Shown here piece by piece: positions 8,123 to 17,977 of a DNA stretch of 46,187 nucleotides; positions within the stretch are counted from its first letter, which is position 1, and the number at the start of each line of letters is the position of its first letter. The notes below the pieces were generated by a model that was not told the DNA's origin, ran no database searches, and saw only the letters and a program-made list of their open reading frames with translations. Both the position numbers and the translations under genes were made by a program. The stretch lies in NCBI GenBank assembly GCA_964388155.1, contig CAYLYH010000021.1:1-46187 (forward strand). Reading direction: 5' to 3'. The DNA comes from JACNKV01 sp964388155. GTDB taxonomy: Bacteria > Fidelibacterota > Marinisomatia > Marinisomatales > JACNKV01.

Positions 8123-9217
8123 TTAAATTTGGACTGTTCCGTCTTTATAAAATGGAGGTTTTACGATAACGGCGGATTTACGCTTTCCGCGAATGTCCAC
8201 AGATATTTCCGTTCCGGATTTTGTAAACGGTCGATTCACATATCCAAGGGCAATTCCTTTTTTCAGTGACGGTGATTGTGTGCCACTCGTGACGTAACCT
8301 ACTTCTTTATCACCGAGATAAAGTGAATATCCTTTCCGTGGAATCGCTTTATCAGTCATTTCAAAACAGACAAGCCGACGTGCCATCGTTTCTTTCCGTT
8401 TCAAGATTGCATCTCTGCCAATAAAGTTGCCCTTATCCGGTTTTGTTATCCATCCTAACCCGGCTTCATACGGATGCGTTGTGGCATCGATGTCATTTCC
8501 GTAAAGACAATATTTCATTTCAAGCCGGAGGGTATCTCTGGCACCGAGCCCCATCGGGATCAACCCATCTTTATGTCCTGCCTCCAGTAGCTCATCCCAA
8601 ATTGCCGGAATATCTTGTGGCTTTCCGTAAATTTCGTATCCCAATTCTCCGGTGTAGCCGGTTCGTGCCAGCGTAACTGTACTGTTTCCTACTTCCCCGT
8701 TGGTGAAATGATAAAAAGCCAGCGATTGCAAATCAATGTTTGTGAGTTTTTGCAATATCTCCCGCGACTTTGGACCTTGCAGGGCAATGAGATTCACCTC
8801 GTCACTGATATCTTCTAAGACAACGCCTTCAATGAGATGGCTTTCCATCCATTCAAAATCTTTTTGAAGATTAGCTGCATTCACGACAAGGACAAAGTAT
8901 TCTTCATGTCGGTAAATGAGTAAATCATCTACGATTCCCCCATCATCATAACACATTGCAGAATACTGCGCCTGCCCCGGAGACAACTTTGTTACGTCAT
9001 TAATTGTAACAAATTGCAAAAAGGCTTCTGCATTTTCCCCGAAGATGCGAAACTCGCCCATATGGCTGACATCAAACATCCCGGCATTATTTCTCACTGC
9101 ATGATGTTCATTAGTAATTCCGGAGTACTGAATCGGCATCATAAAGCCGGCAAACTCGACCATTTTTCCGCCTAAGTCAATATGACGTTGATATAAAGAT
9201 GATTTTTTTATTTTCAT
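8123..9217 (-). CDS. gcvT: Aminomethyltransferase (glycine cleavage T protein)
   Basis: Transfers the methylene group from the aminomethyl-lipoyl H protein to tetrahydrofolate, releasing ammonia, in the cytoplasmic glycine cleavage system. The 364-residue length is standard. The N-terminal folate-binding segment FAGFMMPIQYSGI leads into HHAVRNNAGMFDVSHMGE, then ALQGPKSREIL and the GARDTLRLEMKYCLYGND motif; the C-terminal barrel contains GYVTSGTQSPSLKKGIALGYV. The H and P proteins are not in this window, so it is a stand-alone gene here. No glycine-riboswitch-like structure is evident just upstream. Confidence 0.95.
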   Translation of the reverse strand: MKIKKSSLYQRHIDLGGKMVEFAGFMMPIQYSGITNEHHAVRNNAGMFDVSHMGEFRIFGENAEAFLQFVTINDVTKLSPGQAQYSAMCYDDGGIVDDLLIYRHEEYFVLVVNAANLQKDFEWMESHLIEGVVLEDISDEVNLIALQGPKSREILQKLTNIDLQSLAFYHFTNGEVGNSTVTLARTGYTGELGYEIYGKPQDIPAIWDELLEAGHKDGLIPMGLGARDTLRLEMKYCLYGNDIDATTHPYEAGLGWITKPDKGNFIGRDAILKRKETMARRLVCFEMTDKAIPRKGYSLYLGDKEVGYVTSGTQSPSLKKGIALGYVNRPFTKSGTEISVDIRGKRKSAVIVKPPFYKDGTVQI

Positions 9218-9549
9218 GAGTCTACTCCGAAAAGGTTCTATTGGGCTAAAGCCATCAGTTTATCGAACTTTACACCCCAACCTAAAGGATGGGGTAATTG
9301 TAGATATTATTACAGATATGGTAAAATACTTACTCCGTCCTTCCCGTCTGCCTTCTTTATTAATTTCAAAATGTGGCGGGCAGGTAGGGCGTGGATTATG
9401 GAAAAACCAACGATTTGGGGGTTTTAACCCATTTCTGGAGTGGACTCTTTTCATTATTTTAGCTTTGATAAGAGAGTAAAGAGCACGGAGAAAAAACAAG
9501 GTTGCTCGATTCTTTCTCCCCACTCCTCACTTTCTACTTTCTACTAAGA
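9218..9549. other. Intergenic region with REP-like hairpins
   Basis: About 330 nt with no credible gene. It contains GGCT-AA-AGCC (9244-9253) followed by CCCCAACC-TAAA-GGATGGGG (9275-9294, one mismatch in the stem), and one dispersed TGGCGGGCAGG unit (9374-9384). A pyrimidine-rich tract occupies about 9510-9545 beside the serC stop. Confidence 0.55.
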
Positions 9550-10629
9550 TTATTGTCGTTTTCGGAAATCAGAAATAAATTCCGCAACTTTTTCAGCACC
9601 TTTCAATGACATCGCATTGTACATCGATACGCGAACCCCACCGACACTCCGGTGACCTTTCAATCCGATAAAGCCCGCTGCTTTTGCTTCTGAAATCAAT
9701 TTCTGTTCCAATTCTTCTGACGGAAGTCGTAATGTAACATTCATCCAGCTTCTGTCTTCTACCTTTGCTGTTCCAGTGAAAAAGTCCGGATCAGAATCAA
9801 TTAAGGAATATATTGTATCCTTTTTCTTGCGATTGATTTCCTCTACCGCTTTAAGTCCGCCCTGCCCTTTTATCCATTCTAAAACCAGTTTGATGACATA
9901 CACACCAAATGCCGGCGGTGTATTGAATAACGACCGCTTACTCGCGTGCGTTCTATAATCAAACATGGTAGGAATTCCATCCGGAATTGTATCCAGCAAT
10001 GACTGATGAATCACCACCATCGTTACGCCCGAAGGACCTAGGTTTTTTTGAGCACCGGCGTAAATCATCGAGAATGTTGAAAAGTCCAGTTCTCGCGATA
10101 AAATATCCGAAGACATATCGCAAATTAACGGAACATTCCCGGTTTCCGGGAATACGTGGTACTGCGTTCCTTTGATGGTGTTATTCGACGTGATATGTAA
10201 ATACGCCGCATCCTCAGGGAGATTAATATCTCTGGGAATATAATTATATCCAGATGCTTTCGTCGAACCGGCTAAATGCATATTTCCAAGTTTTTGCGCC
10301 TCTTTTATCGCTTTGGTCGACCATGTGCCGGTATCGATGTACGCAGCAGTTTTATCTTCGGGGAGCAGATTGATAGGTATGTGTGCAAACTGCGTGGACG
10401 CACCTCCGCCGACAAAAAGAACGTGGTAATCATCCCCGATATCCATGAGCTCTTTGGTGAGGGAAATTGCCGTATCGTTTATTTCATCATACTCCGGTGA
10501 ACGATGGGAAGACTCCATAATCGACATGCCGGTTCCTTTGTAATCCAGAAGTTCATCCCGGACAATTTTCAGGACATCCAACGGGAGTGTTGAAGGTCCT
10601 GCATTAAAATTAAATACTCGTTTTGTCAT
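9550..10629 (-). CDS. serC: Phosphoserine aminotransferase
   Basis: Converts 3-phosphohydroxypyruvate and glutamate to phosphoserine and 2-oxoglutarate (PLP enzyme, cytoplasm; serine synthesis, also vitamin B6 in some bacteria). The 359-residue protein starts with VFNFNAGPSTLP, has SHRSPEYDEI, the GGGASTQFA loop, and the PLP-lysine segment YAGAQKNLGPSGV. The C-terminus has GHRSVGGVRVSMYNAM, which closes the active site. It lies 21 nt downstream of serA on the same strand, giving a serA-serC serine biosynthesis pair. Confidence 0.97.
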   Translation of the reverse strand: MTKRVFNFNAGPSTLPLDVLKIVRDELLDYKGTGMSIMESSHRSPEYDEINDTAISLTKELMDIGDDYHVLFVGGGASTQFAHIPINLLPEDKTAAYIDTGTWSTKAIKEAQKLGNMHLAGSTKASGYNYIPRDINLPEDAAYLHITSNNTIKGTQYHVFPETGNVPLICDMSSDILSRELDFSTFSMIYAGAQKNLGPSGVTMVVIHQSLLDTIPDGIPTMFDYRTHASKRSLFNTPPAFGVYVIKLVLEWIKGQGGLKAVEEINRKKKDTIYSLIDSDPDFFTGTAKVEDRSWMNVTLRLPSEELEQKLISEAKAAGFIGLKGHRSVGGVRVSMYNAMSLKGAEKVAEFISDFRKRQ

Positions 10630-10650
10630 GATTTTTCTCCAATGATTTGA

Positions 10651-11526
10651 TTATTGTGAAATAAATTCTTCAATCGTCTCCTCGACAATATCGCCAATGC
10701 GGAGAAGATTCTCTTTTGAAGATGCACCCAAATGCGGTAGCATCGTTACATTTGGTGCATCAACCAGCACCGTATTTTCCGGCGGGTCAGAATACCAAAC
10801 ATCATTTCCAAATGCTTTGAGCTTTCCGCTGCGGAGTGCATCCGCAACATCCTCTTCAATAATCGTTTTTCCACGACCGGTGTTGATAAGAAATACGCCG
10901 TCTTTAAACTCTTTCAGCGTTTCAGCGTTGATTAATCCTTTTGTTTCATCCGTCAAAGGCATGTGCATTGAGACATAATCTGAAGCGTTCAGGACATCCT
11001 TCATGGCTGGTTTCATCGTTGCGACATCGCTGGAGGTCACGTACGGATCGAAGGCAATTACATCCATTCCGAATGCAATTGCACGTTTCGCTAACTCGGT
11101 ACCAATTCGACCAAGCCCTAATATTCCTAATGTTTTTCCGTAAAGCTCCGTTCGTTTCATTTGTTTTTTCAGCCACTCTCCGTTATGCATTGTACGGTCA
11201 GCCCATGCAACATGATTCGTGATAGAAATCATGAGCGTAAAGGCAAGCTCAGCAACGGCAATCGAAGAGGCAGCCGGCGTATTTCGTACGACAATTCCTT
11301 TTTCTTTTGCGTAATCAAGATCAACATTATCCAAGCCGACACCGCCACGAATGACAAGCTTTAGGTTTGGTGCGTTATCGATGTAGTCTTTACGTACTTT
11401 TGTTTTGCTTCGGATGAGAACAACATCAGCTTCCGCAACTCTGGATTTATCATCAGTCACTTCTCCGAATTTTACAAGTTTAGCAGATAAACCTGCATCA
11501 AATGCATCTGAGATTAAAATAAGCAT
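10651..11526 (-). CDS. serA: D-3-phosphoglycerate dehydrogenase, short form
   Basis: NAD-dependent oxidation of 3-phosphoglycerate, the first step of serine synthesis. It is 291 residues, lacking the C-terminal ACT (serine-feedback) domain of long SerA proteins, so feedback inhibition by serine through ACT is not expected. The Rossmann signature GKTLGILGLGRIGTELAKRA is clear, with the catalytic Arg in RGGVGLDNVD, the LINTGRGKTI segment and the catalytic His in MLPHLGASS. Pairing with serC supports the PGDH call over other 2-hydroxyacid dehydrogenases. Confidence 0.9.
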   Translation of the reverse strand: MLILISDAFDAGLSAKLVKFGEVTDDKSRVAEADVVLIRSKTKVRKDYIDNAPNLKLVIRGGVGLDNVDLDYAKEKGIVVRNTPAASSIAVAELAFTLMISITNHVAWADRTMHNGEWLKKQMKRTELYGKTLGILGLGRIGTELAKRAIAFGMDVIAFDPYVTSSDVATMKPAMKDVLNASDYVSMHMPLTDETKGLINAETLKEFKDGVFLINTGRGKTIIEEDVADALRSGKLKAFGNDVWYSDPPENTVLVDAPNVTMLPHLGASSKENLLRIGDIVEETIEEFISQ

Positions 11527-11545
11527 TCTTTTTTCCTTTCAGTTA

Positions 11546-12787
11546 TTATGTTAATACGTTTACAATCATGCCACTGCGGAGTTTTGGTTCAAACCACGTT
11601 GATTTTGGTGGCATAACCTGCCCCGCATCGGCGACATTAAGCAGTTGCCGGATAGATGTCGGATATAGCGAAAATGCTATTTTGTATTCTCCCGAATCCA
11701 CCAACTTTACTAATTCTTTTGTCCCTCGGATTCCTCCGACAAAATTGATTCGTTTATCCGTTTTTGGATCTGTAATTCCAAGAATCGGATCAATAAAATT
11801 CTTTCCAAGGATGGCAGCATCTATCGATCCTGTTGGATCATTTGGATTAAAAGTATCCTCTTTGGCTGTCAATTTGTACCACTGTCCTTCGCAATACATC
11901 CCAAAAGTATGAAGTTCCTCCGGATTTATTTCACCTTCATGAGGTTCAATATCGAAAAATTCTGACGCCTTATTCAGCATTTGTTCAACCGTTAATCCAT
12001 TCATATCGGAGACGACCCGATTGTACGGTAAAATATGCAGTTCGGCATCCGGAAATATCACATTGAGAAAATAATTGTAGCTTTCTTCTCCCGTGTAATT
12101 TGGGTTCTCCTCACGATTCCGGCGACAAACTTCCGACGCTGCTTGACTTCGATGGTGCCCATCGGCGATATACATGTGTAGTAATGCTGAAAAGTCAGAA
12201 ATAATCTTTTGAATACTCTCATCATCAGACACTACCCAAAATTCGTGGCGGATACCGTCATCTGCTGTAAAATCCACATCAGAAGGGCGAGTCATTATCG
12301 TGCTAAATGTTTTCTTAATCTTTTTATCATTACGAAATGTTGAGAAAATGGGACCGACTTGAGCTTCCAGAAACGAAATATGATTCGCTCTGTCGTTGAC
12401 TTTTTCCGGGCGTGTATGTTCATGTTTTTTTATCAATCCGTTATCATACTCATCTACGGATGTTAACGCAACAAGCCCGGCCTGTGCTCGTCCATGCATG
12501 GTCAGTCGATAGAGATAAAAACACGGTTTTTCATCGCGAATCATTAATTGTTCATCGACGAACCTGTTCAAATTATTTTTTCCTCGTTGGTAGACTTCTT
12601 CACTATAAGAACTTACATTGTCATCAAATTCCAACTCAGCTTTATTTACACGTAAAAAAGAGTTTGGGTTTTGTTTGACAATTTCACGAGCCTCTTTAGC
12701 ATTTAAAACATCATAAGGCGGTGAGGCAACTTGCTTAGCATATTTTGGTTGAGGTCTTAATCCTCTAAAAGGTTTTACGATCGACAT
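11546..12787 (-). CDS. DUF1015 family protein (SerA/SerC-linked)
   Basis: A 413-residue cytoplasmic protein of the DUF1015 family. Diagnostic segments are IVKPFRGLRPQPKYAKQVASPPYDV at the N-terminus (first residues), KHEHTRPEKVNDR, and the YIADGHHRSQAA motif near residue 210. Family members are often next to serA and serC in bacteria, as here (19 nt upstream of serA). Biochemical function is unproven; some members have been discussed as serine-kinase-related (SbnI-like ParB/sulfiredoxin fold), which would fit the serine context. No signal peptide or membrane segment. Confidence 0.88.
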   Translation of the reverse strand: MSIVKPFRGLRPQPKYAKQVASPPYDVLNAKEAREIVKQNPNSFLRVNKAELEFDDNVSSYSEEVYQRGKNNLNRFVDEQLMIRDEKPCFYLYRLTMHGRAQAGLVALTSVDEYDNGLIKKHEHTRPEKVNDRANHISFLEAQVGPIFSTFRNDKKIKKTFSTIMTRPSDVDFTADDGIRHEFWVVSDDESIQKIISDFSALLHMYIADGHHRSQAASEVCRRNREENPNYTGEESYNYFLNVIFPDAELHILPYNRVVSDMNGLTVEQMLNKASEFFDIEPHEGEINPEELHTFGMYCEGQWYKLTAKEDTFNPNDPTGSIDAAILGKNFIDPILGITDPKTDKRINFVGGIRGTKELVKLVDSGEYKIAFSLYPTSIRQLLNVADAGQVMPPKSTWFEPKLRSGMIVNVLT

Positions 12788-12853
12788 TTTTTTCTCCAGG
12801 TATTAAAGTGTTAGGGTGTTATGGGTTATTGTCCATTTAAAGTAAGTTCGATT

Positions 12854-13450
12854 CTACATTTTCGCCAGAGCTTTTTTGATGAGTATTTCTACGGTCCCGG
12901 TAAGCTCCCCGGCTTTTTCAAGTTTTTTCATTGCTGCATGAGCTTTGGCACGTTTGTATCCCAAGGATATTAATGCTTCCACCGCATCCTGCATATCATC
13001 GGGAACGTCATCTCTACCAAAAATCACAGACATATCTTCGTCTTTTTCCGTAACAAATTTTTCTTTCAGCTCAATGATGATTCGTTTGGCTGTCTTTGTC
13101 CCGATGCCCGGGATGACGGTCAAGGATTTTACATCCCCTGCAATAATACGTTTTTTGAATTCCGCTACCGATGCCCCGGACAAAATCCCCATGGCGGATC
13201 GCGGTCCGATTCCGCTGATACCGATTAACAGCATAAACATATCCCGTTGTTCTTCATGACTGAATCCGTACAAATCCAAAATGTCTTCACGCACATGTAA
13301 GTATGTCAGCACTTCGGATTGCGACCCGACAGCCGGCAGCCGTTCGTATGTACTCACACTGATATGAACACGTAAGCGAACACCATTCACATCCAGCACT
13401 ACAAATGCCGGTGATTTTTTTATGAGTTTTCCGGTAATGGAATCGATCAT
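12854..13450 (-). CDS. ruvA: Holliday junction branch-migration protein RuvA
   Basis: Binds Holliday junctions and recruits the RuvB motor. The 198-residue protein has the OB-fold N-domain (MIDSITGKLIKKSPAFVVLDV), two helix-hairpin-helix segments (IGISGIGPRSAMGILSG and VIPGIGTKTAKRIIIELKEK) and the C-terminal RuvB-binding three-helix domain (DAVEALISLGYKRAKAHAAM). Its ATG overlaps the ruvC stop by 4 nt. ruvB is not in this window. Confidence 0.97.
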   Translation of the reverse strand: MIDSITGKLIKKSPAFVVLDVNGVRLRVHISVSTYERLPAVGSQSEVLTYLHVREDILDLYGFSHEEQRDMFMLLIGISGIGPRSAMGILSGASVAEFKKRIIAGDVKSLTVIPGIGTKTAKRIIIELKEKFVTEKDEDMSVIFGRDDVPDDMQDAVEALISLGYKRAKAHAAMKKLEKAGELTGTVEILIKKALAKM

Positions 13451-13929
13451 AAATTTATTCCTATCAATTGATTAAGATGGCACAACCCAATCGCCAATGC
13501 ATCAGAAGCATCGGTTGGAGTTGGTAATTCTTTTAACTCTAAGATTTTTTGCACCATAAATTGAACTTGTTCTTTTGTGGCAGCGCCATTCCCAACCACC
13601 GATTGTTTCACTTTCCGCGGGGCATATTCCATGCAGGAGAGGTCGGCGTTTGCACCTGCCAGCAGCAATGCACCACGGGCTTGCCCAAGTTTCATTGCGG
13701 ACTTAACATTCTTTTGATAAAATGTATCTTCAATGGCTATTACGTCGGGGTTATATGTCTTTATCAACTTCGTTGCTTCCGAATATAAATGTTTTAATCG
13801 TTCCGGTAATGCCACATTTTTAGGCGGTCGAATTGTCCCGTAACAAATCGCGCGTACTTGCGACCTGTATTTTTCCAGTACTCCAAACCCCGTTACACTT
13901 AATCCGGGGTCAAATCCAATGACGCGCAT
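13447..13929 (-). CDS. ruvC: Holliday junction resolvase RuvC
   Basis: Endonuclease that cuts Holliday junctions symmetrically. The 160-residue length is normal. The four acidic catalytic residues of the RNase H-like fold can be seen: Asp7 in RVIGFDPGLSVTG, Glu in VIAIEDTFYQKN, and the two aspartates in TDASDALAIGLCH. It lies 6 nt downstream of the yebC-type gene and overlaps ruvA, giving the common yebC-ruvC-ruvA order. Confidence 0.97.
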   Translation of the reverse strand: MRVIGFDPGLSVTGFGVLEKYRSQVRAICYGTIRPPKNVALPERLKHLYSEATKLIKTYNPDVIAIEDTFYQKNVKSAMKLGQARGALLLAGANADLSCMEYAPRKVKQSVVGNGAATKEQVQFMVQKILELKELPTPTDASDALAIGLCHLNQLIGINL

Positions 13930-13935
13930 ATTGCT

Positions 13936-14679
13936 TTACGCGTTTCCTAATGTTTCTTCATCGATGTCAAAATTGGAATACACATTGCTGATATCGTCAT
14001 TATCTTCCAGTGCTTCCATTAAATTCAGTAATCGTTCGGCATCATTGCCTTCAACTTTTTGAAGGTTTTTAGGAACCATTTCCACTTCTACAGATTCGAT
14101 GGAGTAACTTTTCGCTTCCAGAGCTTCTTTTACCTCTATCATAGAGGACGGATCCGTAGAAATCAAGTACATATCTTCCTCTTGTTCAAAGTCTTCTGCT
14201 CCGCTTTCTAATGCAGCGTCTAAAACGTCGTCTTCAGCTCCGGCAGATGCAAGAATCTGTATTTGTCCTTTTTTATCGAACATCCACGCCACGCTTCCGT
14301 TTTCACCCAAATTGCCACCATATTTCACCATAAGATGTCGAATATCTGCAACGGTTCGTTTTTTATTGTCGGTCATGATTTCCATAAAAATGGCGACGCC
14401 TCCCGGACCATATCCTTCATAAGTGTATTCTTCATAATGGACTCCCGGAAGTTCACCAGTTCCTTTTTTGATGGCTCTTTTTACATTATCCGCAGGCATA
14501 TTATTGGCTTTTGCTTTTTGGACTGCCGTACGTAATCGCGGATTGGAGTTCTCATCTCCGCCTCCCATACGTGCGGCGATGGTAATTTCTTTAATAATGA
14601 CCGTAAATATTTTACCGCGCTTTGCATCTACGGCACCTTTTTTACGCTTAATTGTTGACCATTTACTGTGTCCGGACAT
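13936..14679 (-). CDS. yebC: YebC/PmpR-family (TACO1-like) regulator
   Basis: About 247 residues when started at ATG 14679, where the family's invariant MSGHSKWSTIKRKK begins; an in-frame ATG four codons upstream (14691) is less likely. Further family marks are KIFTVIIKEITIAARMGGGD, RTAVQKAKANNMPADN and YEGYGPGGVAIFMEIMTDNK. Members are reported both as DNA-binding regulators and as translation factors relieving ribosome stalls at proline stretches; which applies here cannot be told. Divergent from the C25 peptidase gene and leading the ruvCA operon. Confidence 0.95.
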   Translation of the reverse strand: MSGHSKWSTIKRKKGAVDAKRGKIFTVIIKEITIAARMGGGDENSNPRLRTAVQKAKANNMPADNVKRAIKKGTGELPGVHYEEYTYEGYGPGGVAIFMEIMTDNKKRTVADIRHLMVKYGGNLGENGSVAWMFDKKGQIQILASAGAEDDVLDAALESGAEDFEQEEDMYLISTDPSSMIEVKEALEAKSYSIESVEVEMVPKNLQKVEGNDAERLLNLMEALEDNDDISNVYSNFDIDEETLGNA

Positions 14680-14825
14680 GTATTTCCTCACTATTACAGT
14701 ACGAAATTTACAGTAAATTTATCGTGCCTACCAAGAAGTGTCGATTGGAACAAAACATAAGATTTCTTGTAAAGGCTATTAAGAACTTCGTGGAATCTGT
14801 CCAAGTTTCAAGTAACTTTAGTGGT

Positions 14826-17396
14826 ATGCAAAAAGTAATATTAATCCTATTTCTGTTCCTGTGTATGACCGAATCATTATTCGGAAAACGGTGGGAGATT
14901 GTTTCATCCGATGATGAAACGCTCATCGTTGACGTCCAGTTTGATGTGAATTATCCTGCAGACTTAGAACCGGAATACATTACTATCGGGCTTCCGATTG
15001 ACGAATTCCCGGAAATTGCGACGACGTTTTCCATGGAGAAACCCTTCGACTTCGACCCACACCCAAATGTATCTGTAGGAGCAGAATGGATTTCTAAACA
15101 CACCATGCACTCACTTCATACGGCAACGTTAAAAATTTCTCCCTTCGCAGGTGGACAGCATTTCTATTCAAAAGTACGTATCACTTTTCACATGGATGAA
15201 ACACCCCAAAAGAATCCGATCTCTTTATCTAAGCTTCAACAAGGTTTGTTACGTCATACCATCATCAACTGGGACTTAGCTCAACACTGGATATTTGCAA
15301 AAGATGGGTTATTAAAAACTACCGAAACCGGAGTGGAGCATCTCATCATTGGACCAACCGAATTCGAAGCATCTTCCCTTCCACTTGTAAACCACAGAGG
15401 GAATTCCCGGTATGTCCTTCTCGACAGTATTTATACACAATTCAATAATGGAAATCCTGCCGCCGAAGCAATTCGCGAGTTTATCTTGTGGGCACATGAC
15501 ACTTGGGAAACACCACCCATCTGCATTTTGCTCATGGGCGATATCGAATGGATTCCAACACTTTATTATTCCGGAGATTATGCAGCTGATGACCTTTTTA
15601 CTTCACCAACGAATAGTTCACCACCCATTGCCGCCATTGGACGGTATCCCGCTCATAATACCACAGATGTAGATGCGTTTGTTTCAAAGTTAATTGACTA
15701 CGAAAATACACCTGTTTTTGGACCTTGGCGGCAACGAATAACATTGGTTGCAGACGACACAAAAAGACCGGAGCACAGCACTCATGACGTCTCAACGGGG
15801 AAGAGCCACACATTAAATTCAGAATTGGTCGCGGGGCGGATACCCAATCTAATGGATGTACAAAAAATCTACATGATGGAGTATCCGGAAGTCAGTAATG
15901 CATCGGCGTATGGTGTGATAAAACCGGCGGCCACAGAAGCCTTGTTTTCTGCTCTGAAAAATGGAACAGGTATCATTAATTATATCGGTCACGGCAGTCC
16001 GTCTAATTGGGCGCAGGAAATTTTACTCTCAAAAAGTCGAGGGGATATCCACGCAATCCAAACCGGGATGAAACTCCCCATTTGGATTGCAGGAACATGC
16101 TCATGGGGACATTTTGATGACCCTCAAACCGATGCGTTCTCCGAAGATATTATTCGGGAGCCGGAGAATGGTGCTGCTGCCATCATTACCACATCGAGAG
16201 CCATTGGCATTACCTCAAATGCTCATTTTTTACAAAATATTTTTTCCGCGATGTTCCCGGATGGTCAGCCGACAGATAATCCCATCGGTATTGTACTGCA
16301 ATCTGTAAAAACCGGCAGCCATCCCGGAAGATTATTTCATTTGTTTGGCGACCCTGCAATGCCGCTGCCATTCCCCACTGTATCCGCTACGATCGATTCT
16401 CTTTCCACCGATACATTGATTACATTAGAACCTGCTATGTATTTTGGATCGCAACCTTTTAATCAAAACGGGACCGGATACGTTTCATTGACAGAGGGTA
16501 ATCGATTGGTGACTCGCCATTATACTATTGCAGGCTCTAATCAAGAAATATCATATATTTTACCGGGGCCATCATTATTCCGCGGGCAATTTAGATTTAC
16601 AGATAATCAATTTATCGGTGAGTTGATTGTCCCCAAAGATATTTCTGACACAGAAAACCCCGGTAATTTTCGAGTGTATCTCCTATCCAATAACGGACGT
16701 GAGGCAATGGGTGCAGTTCATTCTATCCACTACTCCGTAAGAGGAACCAATACCGATACAGAAGGACCGATAATCCAATTTACAACATCTGATGGAAGGT
16801 ACTTGCAAACAGGCGATCATCTGACTCCGGAAGACGGTCTATTTTTATCCGTTTCCGATTTAAGCGGAATTAATCTTACTGAGGAAATCGGTCATGAAAT
16901 TATGCTGACAAATATGACCACAAATCAACTAACAGACCTCACTAATCAATTTATTTATGATGTTGATAAAATTACTTCCGGAACAATCACCATTCCATTG
17001 GACGATTTCAATACGGATATTCACATGAACATAAAGGTGTGGGATAATGCGAACAATCCGTCTGAGCGTGAGATCAGACTCACACGCTCAGAATCTACGC
17101 AACTCAATGTGTTTCAAGTACTGAATTTTCCGAACCCATTTCGAACCGGGACACAATTTGCATTCGAAATCAGTTCTCCCGCTGATGTTAAAATTAACGT
17201 GTACACGTTAGGCGGAAAACGCATATACTCCACAGATAATTTTTACTTCTCCAATGCCGGTTATCATACAATAGACTGGGACGGCAGAGATGCGTACGGT
17301 CAATTGATTGCCAATGGCGTCTATCTGTATCGCCTCAAAGCAACAGATTCGGAGCGAAGTGTTTCTACTATTGAACGAATGGCAAAATTTCGATGA
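14826..17396 (+). CDS. C25 (gingipain-type) peptidase, PorU-like, with C-terminal sorting-type domain
   Basis: Secreted cysteine peptidase. I place the start at ATG 14826 rather than the frame opening at 14652, because it gives a signal peptide (MQKVILILFLFLCMTESLFG) and an 856-residue protein. The caspase-like C25 core shows the catalytic His389 in NYIGHGSPSNWA and Cys425 in IAGTCSWGHF. The C-terminus (from about residue 760) has FPNPF, then GYHTIDWDGRDAYGQLIANGVYLYRL, a FlgD-Ig/type IX-type sorting domain. PorU of the type IX system, which cleaves such tails and joins proteins to lipopolysaccharide, has this C25 fold, so this could be the secretion system's own sortase or a cargo protease. 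The stop overlaps maf (ATGA). Confidence 0.85.
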   Translation: MQKVILILFLFLCMTESLFGKRWEIVSSDDETLIVDVQFDVNYPADLEPEYITIGLPIDEFPEIATTFSMEKPFDFDPHPNVSVGAEWISKHTMHSLHTATLKISPFAGGQHFYSKVRITFHMDETPQKNPISLSKLQQGLLRHTIINWDLAQHWIFAKDGLLKTTETGVEHLIIGPTEFEASSLPLVNHRGNSRYVLLDSIYTQFNNGNPAAEAIREFILWAHDTWETPPICILLMGDIEWIPTLYYSGDYAADDLFTSPTNSSPPIAAIGRYPAHNTTDVDAFVSKLIDYENTPVFGPWRQRITLVADDTKRPEHSTHDVSTGKSHTLNSELVAGRIPNLMDVQKIYMMEYPEVSNASAYGVIKPAATEALFSALKNGTGIINYIGHGSPSNWAQEILLSKSRGDIHAIQTGMKLPIWIAGTCSWGHFDDPQTDAFSEDIIREPENGAAAIITTSRAIGITSNAHFLQNIFSAMFPDGQPTDNPIGIVLQSVKTGSHPGRLFHLFGDPAMPLPFPTVSATIDSLSTDTLITLEPAMYFGSQPFNQNGTGYVSLTEGNRLVTRHYTIAGSNQEISYILPGPSLFRGQFRFTDNQFIGELIVPKDISDTENPGNFRVYLLSNNGREAMGAVHSIHYSVRGTNTDTEGPIIQFTTSDGRYLQTGDHLTPEDGLFLSVSDLSGINLTEEIGHEIMLTNMTTNQLTDLTNQFIYDVDKITSGTITIPLDDFNTDIHMNIKVWDNANNPSEREIRLTRSESTQLNVFQVLNFPNPFRTGTQFAFEISSPADVKINVYTLGGKRIYSTDNFYFSNAGYHTIDWDGRDAYGQLIANGVYLYRLKATDSERSVSTIERMAKFR

Positions 17397-17977
17397 CTCA
17401 ACCTCCAATAATTTTGGCATCAAAGTCTCCACGGCGACAACAACTTTTGTCACAAATCGGGCTGGATTTTGAGGTCATTCCCGGCAACGTGAATGAAGAT
17501 TTCTCGATAAATTTATCTCCAAGAAATTTCGCAGAACATTATGCAGAAAAGAAAGCGAACGATGTCGCAAAACACCATCCGGAACACTTGGTTATTGGTG
17601 CAGACACAATCGTGGTTTTAAACGATAAAATCTTGGGAAAACCTGCGGATAAATCAGAAAGTTATTCGATGCTGTCATCTCTCTCAGGAGAAACACATAC
17701 GGTCGTGACAGGTGTATCTCTTCAGTGGATTTCGAAAAATATTGATATCACATTTAGTGAAATAACATTGGTAACATTTAACTCATTATCTTCACAAGAA
17801 ATTCATTATTACATTGACACTTACCATCCGTTAGATAAAGCCGGGTCTTACGGAATTCAAGATTGGTTTGCAGTCTGTGTAAACAATATTGACGGGTGTT
17901 TCTATAACGTAATGGGATTTCCGCTTTCAGCTTTTTACCAACAGTATAAAAAAATTACAGCCAACGATTCACCATGA
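17393..17977 (+). CDS. maf: Maf-family nucleotide pyrophosphatase
   Basis: Hydrolyses non-canonical or modified nucleoside triphosphates (house-cleaning role). The 194-residue protein shows the Maf N-terminal signature ILASKSPRRQQLL, the VIGADTIVVL active-site strand, KPADKSES and the SLSGETHTVVTGV segment, and ends with DGCFYNVMGFPLS. It overlaps the upstream peptidase by 4 nt and the downstream pepE by 4 nt, so the three are likely co-translated. Substrate preference (dTTP/UTP versus m7GTP type) is not assigned. Confidence 0.95.
   Translation: MTQPPIILASKSPRRQQLLSQIGLDFEVIPGNVNEDFSINLSPRNFAEHYAEKKANDVAKHHPEHLVIGADTIVVLNDKILGKPADKSESYSMLSSLSGETHTVVTGVSLQWISKNIDITFSEITLVTFNSLSSQEIHYYIDTYHPLDKAGSYGIQDWFAVCVNNIDGCFYNVMGFPLSAFYQQYKKITANDSP

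Noticed and set aside
9260..9523. Minus-strand 87-codon open frame
   Set aside because: It runs through REP-like hairpins and the dispersed TGGCGGGCAGG repeat, has odd composition and no recognisable domain or ribosome site.
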